Source: an uncultured Oscillospiraceae bacterium (GTDB lineage: Bacteria; Bacillota; Clostridia; Oscillospirales; Acutalibacteraceae). Taken from it: a stretch of 39,423 nucleotides of DNA. Positions 33,001-38,376 of the stretch are shown here, one piece after another. Under the pieces are notes generated by a model that was not told the DNA's origin, made no database searches, and saw nothing but the letters and a program-made list of their open reading frames with translations. Each line of letters opens with the position of its first letter. Within the stretch, counting starts at the first letter, position 1. The DNA is taken from NCBI GenBank assembly GCA_900549755.1, contig URPQ01000009.1, positions 1-39,423 of the forward strand, written 5' to 3'. The position numbers and the translations under genes are program-made.

Positions 33001-34249
33001 TCTTTGCCTTTGCCGCATTAAGTATGGTGGCGCAATCCGCAGCTATGGCAGAACGTTTTGGATTGCCGCTACTGATAAACAGCGACATCCATGTATCCAG
33101 ATTCACTTTTCCTGTTCTCGGCAGAGCATAATGAGCCTGAAAATCAAGAACAGCCTGCTGTGTAACGGGATTGAATCTTCTGTCAAATATACCATCCCCG
33201 AAACCGTTAAGGAAAAGTCCAAACTGTACCAATCCTATTATTTCCGCAAGCTTAGCGTCTGTATAGTAGTTGCCGTTATAGTCCTTAGCCGCGCTCGAAT
33301 TTCTTACATACGGTATTTGCGGGCATAATTCCTGCGTTTTAGCACCGAAATTACCGGTTGCCGTACCGACAGGCATACCCTCCTCTGCCTGTAACGCATA
33401 TACCAAGGCCTTGCTTGTGCTTCTGCCGTATACTCCGTCGCACGGTATAAGCGCGCCTATATAATCCTCATATGTACGGTTAAATTTCTGCTGCATTGAA
33501 CGGACTTCATAAGTACCGCCGTAATATGCGCTTAAAAGTTTAAACGAATCCATAGAAAGCAGCGCTTTCATAACATTAGGAGTAACAACGCCGTCGGGAT
33601 TTATAAAGCCTGCGTCGGTTTTCAGTGAGATAACCGCTTCTTCCACCCGTGCGTTGAATATTTCTTCAAAGCTGACCTTACCTGTATCGGGGTCTTCCTT
33701 TAGATAATAACCGGGATTATAGCCCTTACACCAAAGTGCGCCCTGCAATATGGCGAATTTTCTATCCTTAACATTGTCCTGCCTACGCAACGGATTCTTT
33801 GCATACAGTGCTTTTGTAGACGGTCCGAAATTGTCTGCAAGCTCGGTTATTCCCAATTCATGTTGGAGTGCTCTTGTAAGACCGTAAATAACATTCCAAC
33901 CGGTTTTCCCGTTTTCCGTTACAGAACCGAAACCCGAAACATTCCCGTATTCCTGATTCAACCATTTCTGGGTAAGGAGTACCATTTCGTCAATTTTGGC
34001 TGCGGTTACTCTAACGGCAGAAAATGTTTGAGTTTCATCATTGTATTGCATTTCGGGGTTGTAATCATCCCCGATTTGAACATTTGATTTTGATAAAACA
34101 AAGGTACTGTCTTCTGAGAGATCCGAATTCGAGTAACTGCCACTGAAAATTTGCGCGGTTGTCATCAGAGAATTGGTGGGAAGCAAAACAAATAATATTG
34201 CCAATGCTAATGAAATAAGCCTGTTTTGAAATTGCCGTTTTTCTTTCAT
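30098..34249 (-). CDS. Secreted multidomain protein: peptidoglycan-binding, DUF1906, LCAT-like lipase, Big2, dockerin
   Basis: This 1383-aa protein has a GGAATG ribosome region and a signal peptide (residues 1-33). Residues about 85-395 hold peptidoglycan-binding-type repeats (TQKWLNQEYGNVSGFG, LTRALQHELGITELADNFGP, LVQFGLFLNGFGDGIFDRRF). Residues about 400-610 are a DUF1906 (Rv2525c-like) glycoside-hydrolase-like barrel, from AADCATILNAAKAKTLYDNG through YFAVDFDA (Asp503) to GRIEID. Residues about 615-1000 are an LCAT/PDAT-type alpha/beta hydrolase: VLPGYLGSRLY, THSTGG with Ser750, GDG with Asp948 and GH with His980 as the likely triad. Two Big2-like domains (about 1165-1320) and a two-repeat dockerin (about 1327-1383; DTNGDGTVDIIDL and DIDKNSILDSADL) follow. 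It probably acts on cell walls and ester-linked lipids outside the cell; the target is unknown. Confidence 0.9.
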   Translation of the reverse strand: MKEKRQFQNRLISLALAILFVLLPTNSLMTTAQIFSGSYSNSDLSEDSTFVLSKSNVQIGDDYNPEMQYNDETQTFSAVRVTAAKIDEMVLLTQKWLNQEYGNVSGFGSVTENGKTGWNVIYGLTRALQHELGITELADNFGPSTKALYAKNPLRRQDNVKDRKFAILQGALWCKGYNPGYYLKEDPDTGKVSFEEIFNARVEEAVISLKTDAGFINPDGVVTPNVMKALLSMDSFKLLSAYYGGTYEVRSMQQKFNRTYEDYIGALIPCDGVYGRSTSKALVYALQAEEGMPVGTATGNFGAKTQELCPQIPYVRNSSAAKDYNGNYYTDAKLAEIIGLVQFGLFLNGFGDGIFDRRFNPVTQQAVLDFQAHYALPRTGKVNLDTWMSLFISSGNPKRSAIAADCATILNAAKAKTLYDNGYRYIGRYLTGTYGGGISKALTVTEAKTILRAGLRFFPIYQTSSNKVEYFTPEKGVSDAQSAIEAADNLGLPADTIIYFAVDFDAMDYQITGSVIPYFEKVYDEVSKSSYKVGVYGARNVCTRVSNAGYACSSFVGDMSTGFSGNLGFKIPDNWAFSQFANLEGSNALGTGDGRIEIDKNAFSGRDQGVSMLRSAKKAIYVLPGYLGSRLYTEDGNEYWADQDKLSSDITDYVILGEVSARKDILRLDKNGENSKVHPDISKDFYGTEMNPGEGGVYKLLVNTLKKQCKGYDVVFFPYNWLADLNDSANELQNHINGNGYESVVFVTHSTGGLLAARYIAKSVANKRKVEKAILIAAPLYGTYYALDPLESGKVDMVDEILAEQLESITDNKFIKWWAYRFTYLFVRAAVHNSPTTYQLLPSIEYLKLMPQMYEDEFKNSKAITTLNDYYSILNRSPNLNSNLTDGNKRSHKAFRNNIGDIVSVLQSVDTTLIGSSKGFDTTSVVRYKTNLLGQSVIDDVAKSVEGDGVVLAASAFALSGDRKHRLKYKDFANEGSYGHMDLAMRRAPIQYVCDTINGKAYISPADTNSLLAETNDTDNGMADNLKIKYSGNSFLTVNIYDEENNNVAQISENKYFGFNSDTFSFTPLEVEDDNFSAIIYMPNYGYRVEFSCGNSVGTSVDFKAEVSTLDKDGWRKTSVSDSVAQTSGNGLLASYDGTNNPISAENITSAVGGTVNNHFTDWSLASDINLDLNAAKKIDVSGDDAESVSSLLTWSSSADSVASVSSNGTVTALGYGKTTISATDGNKIESCEITVNLVPTSVNIQNIIMTVGERYVIAPEFIPANSTDTDVSYTYEEGTVIKIDEFGVIQALAPGTISVTAKTGNDITAAFTVTVTDADFTRKSGDTNGDGTVDIIDLIRVKKHIAGVMTLTGIDFDTADIDKNSILDSADLTRLRKILLGI

Positions 34250-34297
34250 AAGAACATTCCTTTCTTTTTTGTTTAGGGGGTGTTTTCACAGCTGCCC

Positions 34298-34310
34298 ATA
34301 TACAGTATAT
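34298..34310. promoter_or_regulatory. Palindrome upstream of the secreted-protein gene
   Basis: ATATAC-A-GTATAT is a perfect 13-bp palindrome about 50 bp before the ATG of the 1383-aa protein gene, in the promoter region on the minus strand. It is possibly an operator; the binding protein is unknown. Confidence 0.45.
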
Positions 34311-34343
34311 CAAATAAGGAATATTCTGTAAATACCAATAAAT

Positions 34344-34374
34344 AAAAAGACTCCACTCTTTTCAGAATGGAGCC
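34344..34374 (-). terminator. Terminator after the Xre gene
   Basis: On the minus strand a stem CTCCATTCT with AGAGTGGAG (one mismatch) is followed by TCTTTTTATT. It separates the regulator gene ending at 34438 from the large secreted-protein gene. Confidence 0.75.
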
Positions 34375-34437
34375 GAAAACATTTGAAATTCCGTATTTCT
34401 AAAGACTTTCAATATTTTAAATAAAAGAAAATACCTA

Positions 34438-34758
34438 TTAAATATTTTTAAGATACCCGTCAACAATATCCAAAACGGTTTTACGCTGTTTCGGGTCAAG
34501 GTCTTTAAGCTTTGCTGTTAAGTCGTCAAAAACATACGGCTCCCCGCTCTGCAGCTCGTTGCAGAGAACATAATCCGCCGACAGTCCGAGAGCGTTAATT
34601 ATATTTATAAACTTATCAAGCCCTATAACCTTTTTGCCCCGCTCTATTTCGCCTAAATATGCCGAACTCATATTTGCCATTTCCGCTAATTTCTCCTGCG
34701 TATAGTTTGCCTTAGTCCGTAAAAGCTTCAATCTTTTTCCAAACTCAATCTTATCCAT
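34438..34758 (-). CDS. Xre-family regulator (paralogue 1)
   Basis: This 106-aa protein starts at 34758 (MDKIEFGKRLKLLRTK) with GAGGTG upstream. The HTH_3 domain is YTQEKLAEMANMSSAYLGEI followed by ERGKKVIGLDKFINIINALG. The short C-terminal region LTAKLKDLDPKQRKTVLDIV, DGYLKNI is the helical dimerisation tail seen in such small repressors. It shares LAEMANMS-x-x-(Y/F)LGE and a closely similar tail with the regulator at 36007-36330, so the two are paralogues. Palindromic TATAGCAT-type elements lie in its own promoter, indicating autoregulation. Confidence 0.9.
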   Translation of the reverse strand: MDKIEFGKRLKLLRTKANYTQEKLAEMANMSSAYLGEIERGKKVIGLDKFINIINALGLSADYVLCNELQSGEPYVFDDLTAKLKDLDPKQRKTVLDIVDGYLKNI

Positions 34759-34764
34759 AACCCG

Positions 34765-34862
34765 CACCTCTGCTATAGCATTATTTCTACTCTATAAAGT
34801 ATAATAAAATACTTTCAGAGTTTGAACACACGATAGCTTTGTATGTAGGTTATAGCATAGTT
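34765..34862 (-). promoter_or_regulatory. Promoter/operator region of Xre paralogue 1
   Basis: The palindrome TGCTATAGCA lies at 34771-34780 and TTATAGCATAGTTTATG near 34850. The stretch TTTGAACACACGATAG followed about 20 bp later by AGCATAGTTTAT is repeated in closely similar form at 36391-36437 upstream of the second Xre gene, so the two regulators share operator architecture. Confidence 0.6.
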
Positions 34863-34885
34863 TATGTGCAAAAAAATTTAAAAGA

Positions 34886-35341
34886 CTAATCGGACAAATC
34901 TTTTTTAAGGCTCATAATAAGCTCTGTTACGGCAGTATGCTTTACCGCCTCTTTAATCGGTATATCCGCTTTTCGTACCTCTGCAAAAATAATAAACATT
35001 CTTTCGTCTTCGGTCGGACGCGGTAAAAGTAACCTTATTTCGCAATATTCGCATGTTTCACTGCCGTAAAGCGCGGCCGTGCCTTTCAGCCCGGAATATC
35101 CGCCCTGCATTATATCAAGCACCTTAAAGCCGTTATCCGCAAAATCTTCCGATTTAATGTATTCCTCTAAACTTTCCTCGGAATTATCCGTACCCACGGT
35201 AACGGTTATTTTTCTATCTCTGCTCATATATGCAAAGCCGTTGGCGGTCGTGCGCTCAAAATCAGTAACCACATAAATATTTTCAGGCAGCGCAAAGCTC
35301 ATTCCGCCTATATAAAACCGATTATTCTTATAGTAAAGCAT
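34886..35341 (-). CDS. Hypothetical protein overlapping the upstream gene
   Basis: This 151-aa soluble protein reads MLYYKNNRFYIGGMSFALPE, then VTDFERTTANGFAYMSRDRK, a beta-sandwich-like pattern (KITVTVGTDNSEE, YCEIRLLLPRPTEDERMFII) and a helical end. No signal peptide, no Cys motif and no family I recognise. Its start lies 14 nt inside the end of the upstream gene, so expression is coupled. The pair is bracketed by two paralogous Xre regulators, which suggests a controlled two-component module. Confidence 0.7.
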   Translation of the reverse strand: MLYYKNNRFYIGGMSFALPENIYVVTDFERTTANGFAYMSRDRKITVTVGTDNSEESLEEYIKSEDFADNGFKVLDIMQGGYSGLKGTAALYGSETCEYCEIRLLLPRPTEDERMFIIFAEVRKADIPIKEAVKHTAVTELIMSLKKDLSD

Positions 35342-35876
35342 TGTTTTCTCCCTCCGGCTCTATACCGAGATATGTACTTAACCATTCCCTGTATTTTTTA
35401 CATACTTCCGAATCCGGGTTGTAATTGTTTTTGTTTCCGTATACAAACCCGTAATAATGCGCTAATTTCGGAATGTAGGTGTCTAAAAACACCGTATACT
35501 CTATAACCGCGTCATAGGCTGAAATCAGGCTTGCGGGCAGCAGCTTAACAAGTTTTTGCCGTTCCGTAATAATACTCTTAGTTTTCTGCCTTATTATATT
35601 TTCGAGAACACTGTAATAATCATCAGATAATATCTTATTTTGGTTATTAAAGTAATTAAGATTATCCTTGATTCCCTGTTCAAATGCAAGCTCGGTTTCA
35701 TATGCCGCAATACAATTATTATATTCTGTTATCCTGTCCGTATACTCAAATTTACTTCTTAATTCTGCACAGGCTTCAGCATACGCCGTTTTAATGCCTT
35801 TAAAATCCTTGCAGGAGCTTTCCAGCAGCATAATAATTTTTTCCGACATTTCCTTTTTCTTAAATTCCTCTTTCAT
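35328..35876 (-). CDS. Helical hypothetical protein under a palindromic operator
   Basis: This is a 182-aa protein. The start at 35876 (MKEEFKKKEMSEKIIMLLES) is chosen for GGAGG 8 nt upstream; an in-frame ATG eight codons earlier lies within the operator side. It appears all-helical with coiled-coil tendency (DRITEYNNCIAAYETELAFE, IIRQKTKSIITERQKLVKLL) and a Tyr-rich C-terminus. It overlaps the next gene by 14 nt. A perfect 11-bp inverted repeat sits 25 bp upstream of the start, so transcription is very probably repressed by one of the flanking Xre proteins. Function unknown. Confidence 0.7.
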   Translation of the reverse strand: MKEEFKKKEMSEKIIMLLESSCKDFKGIKTAYAEACAELRSKFEYTDRITEYNNCIAAYETELAFEQGIKDNLNYFNNQNKILSDDYYSVLENIIRQKTKSIITERQKLVKLLPASLISAYDAVIEYTVFLDTYIPKLAHYYGFVYGNKNNYNPDSEVCKKYREWLSTYLGIEPEGENNALL

Positions 35877-35900
35877 TTTCAATTCCTCCATTTTATACAC

Positions 35901-35927
35901 ATTATAGCATATATTCTATGCTATAAT
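35901..35927. promoter_or_regulatory. Perfect 11-bp inverted-repeat operator
   Basis: Arms ATTATAGCATA (35901-35911) and TATGCTATAAT (35917-35927) are separated by 5 bp. The core TAGCATA-N5-TATGCTA recurs at 36349-36367 with the same spacing. It lies in the promoter of the gene pair 35328-35876/34886-35341. Confidence 0.85.
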
Positions 35928-35979
35928 CAATATTATCACATCAGTTTTAAAATATTTGTCGAATTATGTTTTACAGCAT

Positions 35980-36006
35980 AAAAAAAGAATCGGTTTAACC
36001 CGATTC
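35980..36006 (-). terminator. Terminator of Xre paralogue 2
   Basis: The stem GAATCGG/CCGATTC has a 6-nt loop and is followed on the minus strand by a T7 run. It overlaps the stop codon region of the regulator at 36007. Confidence 0.85.
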
Positions 36007-36330
36007 TCAACTCACACTTTTTACATATGCGTAAATCAAATTATTAACTACTTTTCTATGCCCCGGCGAGAGCTTACTTGTTAGCCTCAAGGTTTCGTCA
36101 TCTACAAAGTGCTTGACGGACGGAACGGTATCCCGCAGAATATAATCCGTTGATATATCAAGGGCAATAGCAATACTTACAAATATTTCAAGACCCGGCA
36201 GCTTTTCCTCCCGTTCTACCTCGCCTAAAAATCCCGTACTCATATTTGCCATTTCCGCAAGCTGCTCTTGGGTAAGTCCTCTTGCCTTTCTGACTTCTCT
36301 GATTCTGTTTCCTACCGATAATTTTTCCAT
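36007..36330 (-). CDS. Xre-family regulator (paralogue 2)
   Basis: This 107-aa protein starts at 36330 (MEKLSVGNRIREVRKA) with CAGGA upstream; alternative ATGs occur two and three codons earlier. The HTH is LTQEQLAEMANMSTGFLGEV with EREEKLPGLEIFVSIAIALD, then the cap STDYILRDTVP and a helical tail (LTSKLSPGHRKVVNNLIYAY). It is closely related to the regulator at 34438-34758. An ATAGCATA-N5-TATGCTAT operator lies about 18 bp upstream of the start, so it is autoregulated or cross-regulated with its paralogue. Confidence 0.9.
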   Translation of the reverse strand: MEKLSVGNRIREVRKARGLTQEQLAEMANMSTGFLGEVEREEKLPGLEIFVSIAIALDISTDYILRDTVPSVKHFVDDETLRLTSKLSPGHRKVVNNLIYAYVKSVS

Positions 36331-36347
36331 TTTCATCATTCCTGACA

Positions 36348-36431
36348 ATAGCATATTTTTTATGCTATAATTATAAAAAGAAAAGCCACTTATTTGAACA
36401 CACTATAATTTATATTATATGCTATCGCATA
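36348..36431. promoter_or_regulatory. Operator cluster upstream of Xre paralogue 2
   Basis: A perfect inverted repeat ATAGCATA/TATGCTAT with 5-bp spacer occupies 36348-36368, and a second palindrome TATGC-TATC-GCATA lies at 36418-36431. Between them is the TTTGAACACAC stretch shared with the region upstream of the other Xre gene. Confidence 0.75.
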
Positions 36432-36512
36432 GTTTATATAAATTTTTGTTGAATAATGCGTATTAAAACCGTATTTAATTAGTATAAAACATTTTTGAAA
36501 GGAAGCTGCATT

Positions 36513-36584
36513 ATGTTAATAGCAATTGATCACGGCAACAAGCAAATCTTATGCAAAGGAATATTTAATCCTGAGGATTTCTAA
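36513..36584 (+). pseudogene. N-terminal remnant of a ParM/StbA-like actin-type ATPase
   Basis: A GAAAGGAAG ribosome site precedes an ATG whose frame reads MLIAIDHGNKQ, the opening phosphate-1 strand of plasmid segregation actins (xxIAIDHGNxxxK). It then diverges and stops after 23 codons. The following 165 bp (36585-36749) has no convincing gene; one frame there runs into the next gene without a start. I read this as parM reduced to its first dozen codons by an internal deletion. Confidence 0.55.
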
Positions 36585-36749
36585 AAGGAACAGCACAGTA
36601 GCGCTTCCCAGGCACAATTGTAAGGATTATATTTTCGCAACAACCACAGTGAACTATAATGGAGTCATCAATACCAAAGGAGGTTTTATGATGATTTCAT
36701 TGTTTTTGCGCCTAATTTTCATATTGCGGCGTATTTTTGTGGTCTGGGG

Positions 36750-37088
36750 GTGGTGTTTATACAGTTTAATCCCGCAGACCCGTGCCACAGAAAGGTAATA
36801 GAATTACTCAATTCACAGGGGCGGAGCAAGGCGCAGTTTATATCCAACGCCATAACCCATTACATACATTGCACCCAAACGCCGGATATATCTGATAATA
36901 CTCAGACTGATATTGAGGCAATGATTATTTCCGCAGTGAATCGTTATATGGAGAACAGGGGAGAGAATGCGGTGCCTAAACCGGATGCGGGTATAAAAGA
37001 TACGCCGCAAAAGCAAAACAATGTGCCGTTTGATGATAACGACATACAGGCTATAACCGATACTTTATCAATGTTCAGAAAAAGATAG
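36750..37088 (+). CDS. ParR-like/ribbon-helix-helix DNA-binding protein of a plasmid-partition module
   Basis: This 112-aa protein reads VVFIQFNPADPCHRKVIELL then NSQGRSKAQFISNAITHYIH. The short FNP strand followed by two helices with QGRxKAQFI is the ribbon-helix-helix arrangement of small proteins that follow parM in Gram-positive elements. The C-terminus is polar with a final helix (NDIQAITDTLSMFRKR). Translation would begin at GTG 36750 or 36753 with only a weak ribosome site, because the natural upstream context was probably removed with parM. A terminator follows directly. It may still bind centromere-like repeats, but the partition motor is missing. Confidence 0.68.
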   Translation: MVFIQFNPADPCHRKVIELLNSQGRSKAQFISNAITHYIHCTQTPDISDNTQTDIEAMIISAVNRYMENRGENAVPKPDAGIKDTPQKQNNVPFDDNDIQAITDTLSMFRKR

Positions 37089-37092
37089 GTCA

Positions 37093-37125
37093 GGCAGGAG
37101 CGGTTTTCCGCCCCTGCCCTTTTTT
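37093..37125 (+). terminator. Rho-independent terminator after the ParR-like gene
   Basis: The 11-bp stem GGCAGGAGCGG/CCGCCCCTGCC has one mismatch and loop TTTT and is followed by CTTTTTT. It also lies at the 3' end of the convergent minus-strand gene ending at 37124. Confidence 0.88.
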
Positions 37126-37306
37126 AACTTCTAAACAGCATTATACATCTGCTTAAAACAATACATTGCTCTTGAAAGAGATCCTCGTCAAAAACTCCGC
37201 ATATAATAGACTCTTTCATAAGCAGCGGGCGGTACATAGCGAAAATGGTTTCAAAGGCATTTGCATCGCCCTTTTGAGCGGCAAAAATAAGCTCCTTAAA
37301 ATTCAT
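37124..37306 (-). CDS. Tn916 Orf8-like short sigma/HTH protein
   Basis: This 60-aa protein reads MNFKELIFAAQKGDANAFET, IFAMYRPLLMKES and DEDLFQEQCIVLSRCIMLFR, the pattern of the HTH_16/sigma region-2-like proteins found next to small sigma factors in Tn916-type elements. It overlaps the end of the preceding sigma-like gene by 11 nt, so the two are translated together and probably act together as a split sigma factor. Confidence 0.8.
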   Translation of the reverse strand: MNFKELIFAAQKGDANAFETIFAMYRPLLMKESIICGVFDEDLFQEQCIVLSRCIMLFRS

Positions 37307-37688
37307 CCCGATACCTCCCCAATGTTTCGCGCAGCTTTGTTATGGCGCGGTAAAACGCGGTTGCCGTGCCTTTATATGTTAATCCCAAACACCTGCCTAT
37401 CTCTGCAAAGTCCTTGTCTTCAAGAATATGAGCTACAATTATTTTCTTTTCTCTATCAGAAAAAGATTTTAGTGCCGTTTTAAGAACATCATAATCTATA
37501 ATTGCCTGAATAAAATCATATTCATCACCGGCAAGCCCTACATAATCCACAAGCGGAAATTCCTTGCCGTATCTTTTGCCTTGCTCTGTAATATAATCTA
37601 TTTTACGGTTGCGCAAAGCAGTTTTAAGCAGAGCGGTAAATCTGTTTTGCATGGCGTTTACACCTTTTCCGTCATTTCTTTTAAACAT
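37296..37688 (-). CDS. Tn916 Orf7-like sigma-70 region-4 protein
   Basis: This 130-aa protein has an AAGGTGG ribosome site. The C-terminal half contains ALKSFSDREKKIIVAHILED, KDFAEIGRCLGLTYKGTATA and FYRAITKLRETLG, a classic region-4 helix-turn-helix. The N-terminal half (MQNRFTALLKTALRNRKIDY) resembles the Orf7 family of conjugative transposons. It is coupled to the Orf8-like gene downstream. It likely activates element genes. Its promoter must lie in the hairpin-rich stretch 37690-37930. Confidence 0.85.
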   Translation of the reverse strand: MFKRNDGKGVNAMQNRFTALLKTALRNRKIDYITEQGKRYGKEFPLVDYVGLAGDEYDFIQAIIDYDVLKTALKSFSDREKKIIVAHILEDKDFAEIGRCLGLTYKGTATAFYRAITKLRETLGRYRDEF

Positions 37689-37719
37689 TTTTATTCCACC
37701 TTTTATAAATCTTGTTTTT

Positions 37720-37917
37720 TAAAGACTTATAAAGGGCGGCGGTGAGCGGCACCCGTCACAAGATATGTGTTTTGATACATATAAAACGAGCTGCGGCTCA
37801 CATAAAGAACCGCAACTCGCTGCCGCACATTTTAAATTGTTTTCTTTTGTTTCAAAATCGGCTGTTTTTTTAAAACGGCCTCCGCCGTTCTTAGCCTAAC
37901 TCCTTTTGAAACAAAAG
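37720..37917. other. Hairpin-dense non-coding region
   Basis: No gene is visible. Several strong inverted repeats occur: ATATGT/ACATAT (about 37764-37783); CGAGCTGCGG (37787-37796) with CCGCAACTCG (37810-37819), one mismatch; and a nested structure whose outer 14-bp stem is perfect, CTTTTGTTTCAAAA (37844-37857) with TTTTGAAACAAAAG (37904-37917). The latter encloses GGCT/AGCC and an inner AACGGC/GCCGTT hairpin. This could be a structured leader for the minus-strand sigma genes, a replication or transfer origin, or an element end. Confidence 0.6.
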
Positions 37918-37967
37918 CGCCATATATTACTTCCTTTCCGAATACGCATTATAACTCATATTATACG

Positions 37968-38016
37968 AATTACAATGTAATTTATGTGAGCCACACTTCA
38001 TATTAAAATAAATATG
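37968..38016. promoter_or_regulatory. Operator-like inverted repeats upstream of the right-end Xre gene
   Basis: AATTAC-AAT-GTAATT (37968-37982) and CATATT...AATATG (about 37999-38016) are perfect short inverted repeats in the 110 bp before the Xre gene at 38030, consistent with autoregulation. Confidence 0.55.
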
Positions 38017-38029
38017 AGGTGTTATTATA

Positions 38030-38359
38030 ATGCAAAATACATATGAAAGATTAGCTTTTTCCATTCGTACCGCAAGAAAAAGAGAAAACATAACTCAGGC
38101 AGAGCTTGCCGAAAGACTGAAAATGAGTATCCGCACAATACAGGGTATAGAGAATTGCAAGGGCAACCCGAAATTTGAAACTATAATCCTGTTGTGCAGA
38201 GAGCTTAATGTCAGCTTAGACGCTGCGCTTTATCCTGATATTCCGGCTACGAATATCTCTAAATCTGCTATCGACTTTTTTAAGGATAAAAGCGAAAGCG
38301 AAACGCAGAAATACATAGACATTTGCAGGTGTGCGGAAAAACTAAAAATACAGCAATGA
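38030..38359 (+). CDS. Xre-family regulator at the right end of the accessory block
   Basis: This 109-aa protein with a GAGGTG ribosome site starts MQNTYERLAFSIRTARKREN and contains ITQAELAERLKMSIRTIQGI as the helix-turn-helix, followed by ENCKGNPKFETIILLCRELN. The C-terminal helix (KSESETQKYIDICRCAEKLK) is charged. It is not closely related to the paired regulators at 34-36 kb. Small single regulators like this often control excision genes of integrative elements. It converges on the FGGY kinase gene, only 17 bp from its stop. Confidence 0.88.
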   Translation: MQNTYERLAFSIRTARKRENITQAELAERLKMSIRTIQGIENCKGNPKFETIILLCRELNVSLDAALYPDIPATNISKSAIDFFKDKSESETQKYIDICRCAEKLKIQQ

Positions 38360-38376
38360 TATTATTGACCTTAATA

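Noticed and set aside
36586..36798. Small hydrophobic ORF starting after AAAGGAGG at 36688
   Set aside because: Although the ribosome site is good, the frame overlaps the ParR-like gene in another phase, has an Arg/Leu/Trp-biased composition, and lies in a region altered by the parM deletion. I cannot support it as a gene.
37690..38376. Search for a copy of the tRNA-Arg 3' end as the right attachment site
   Set aside because: I looked for pieces of the T-arm and acceptor (such as TTCAAATCCC or TTCCGGGAC) in the last part of the accessory block and found none. The element's right end therefore stays undefined, and insertion at the tRNA is only an inference from integrase position.
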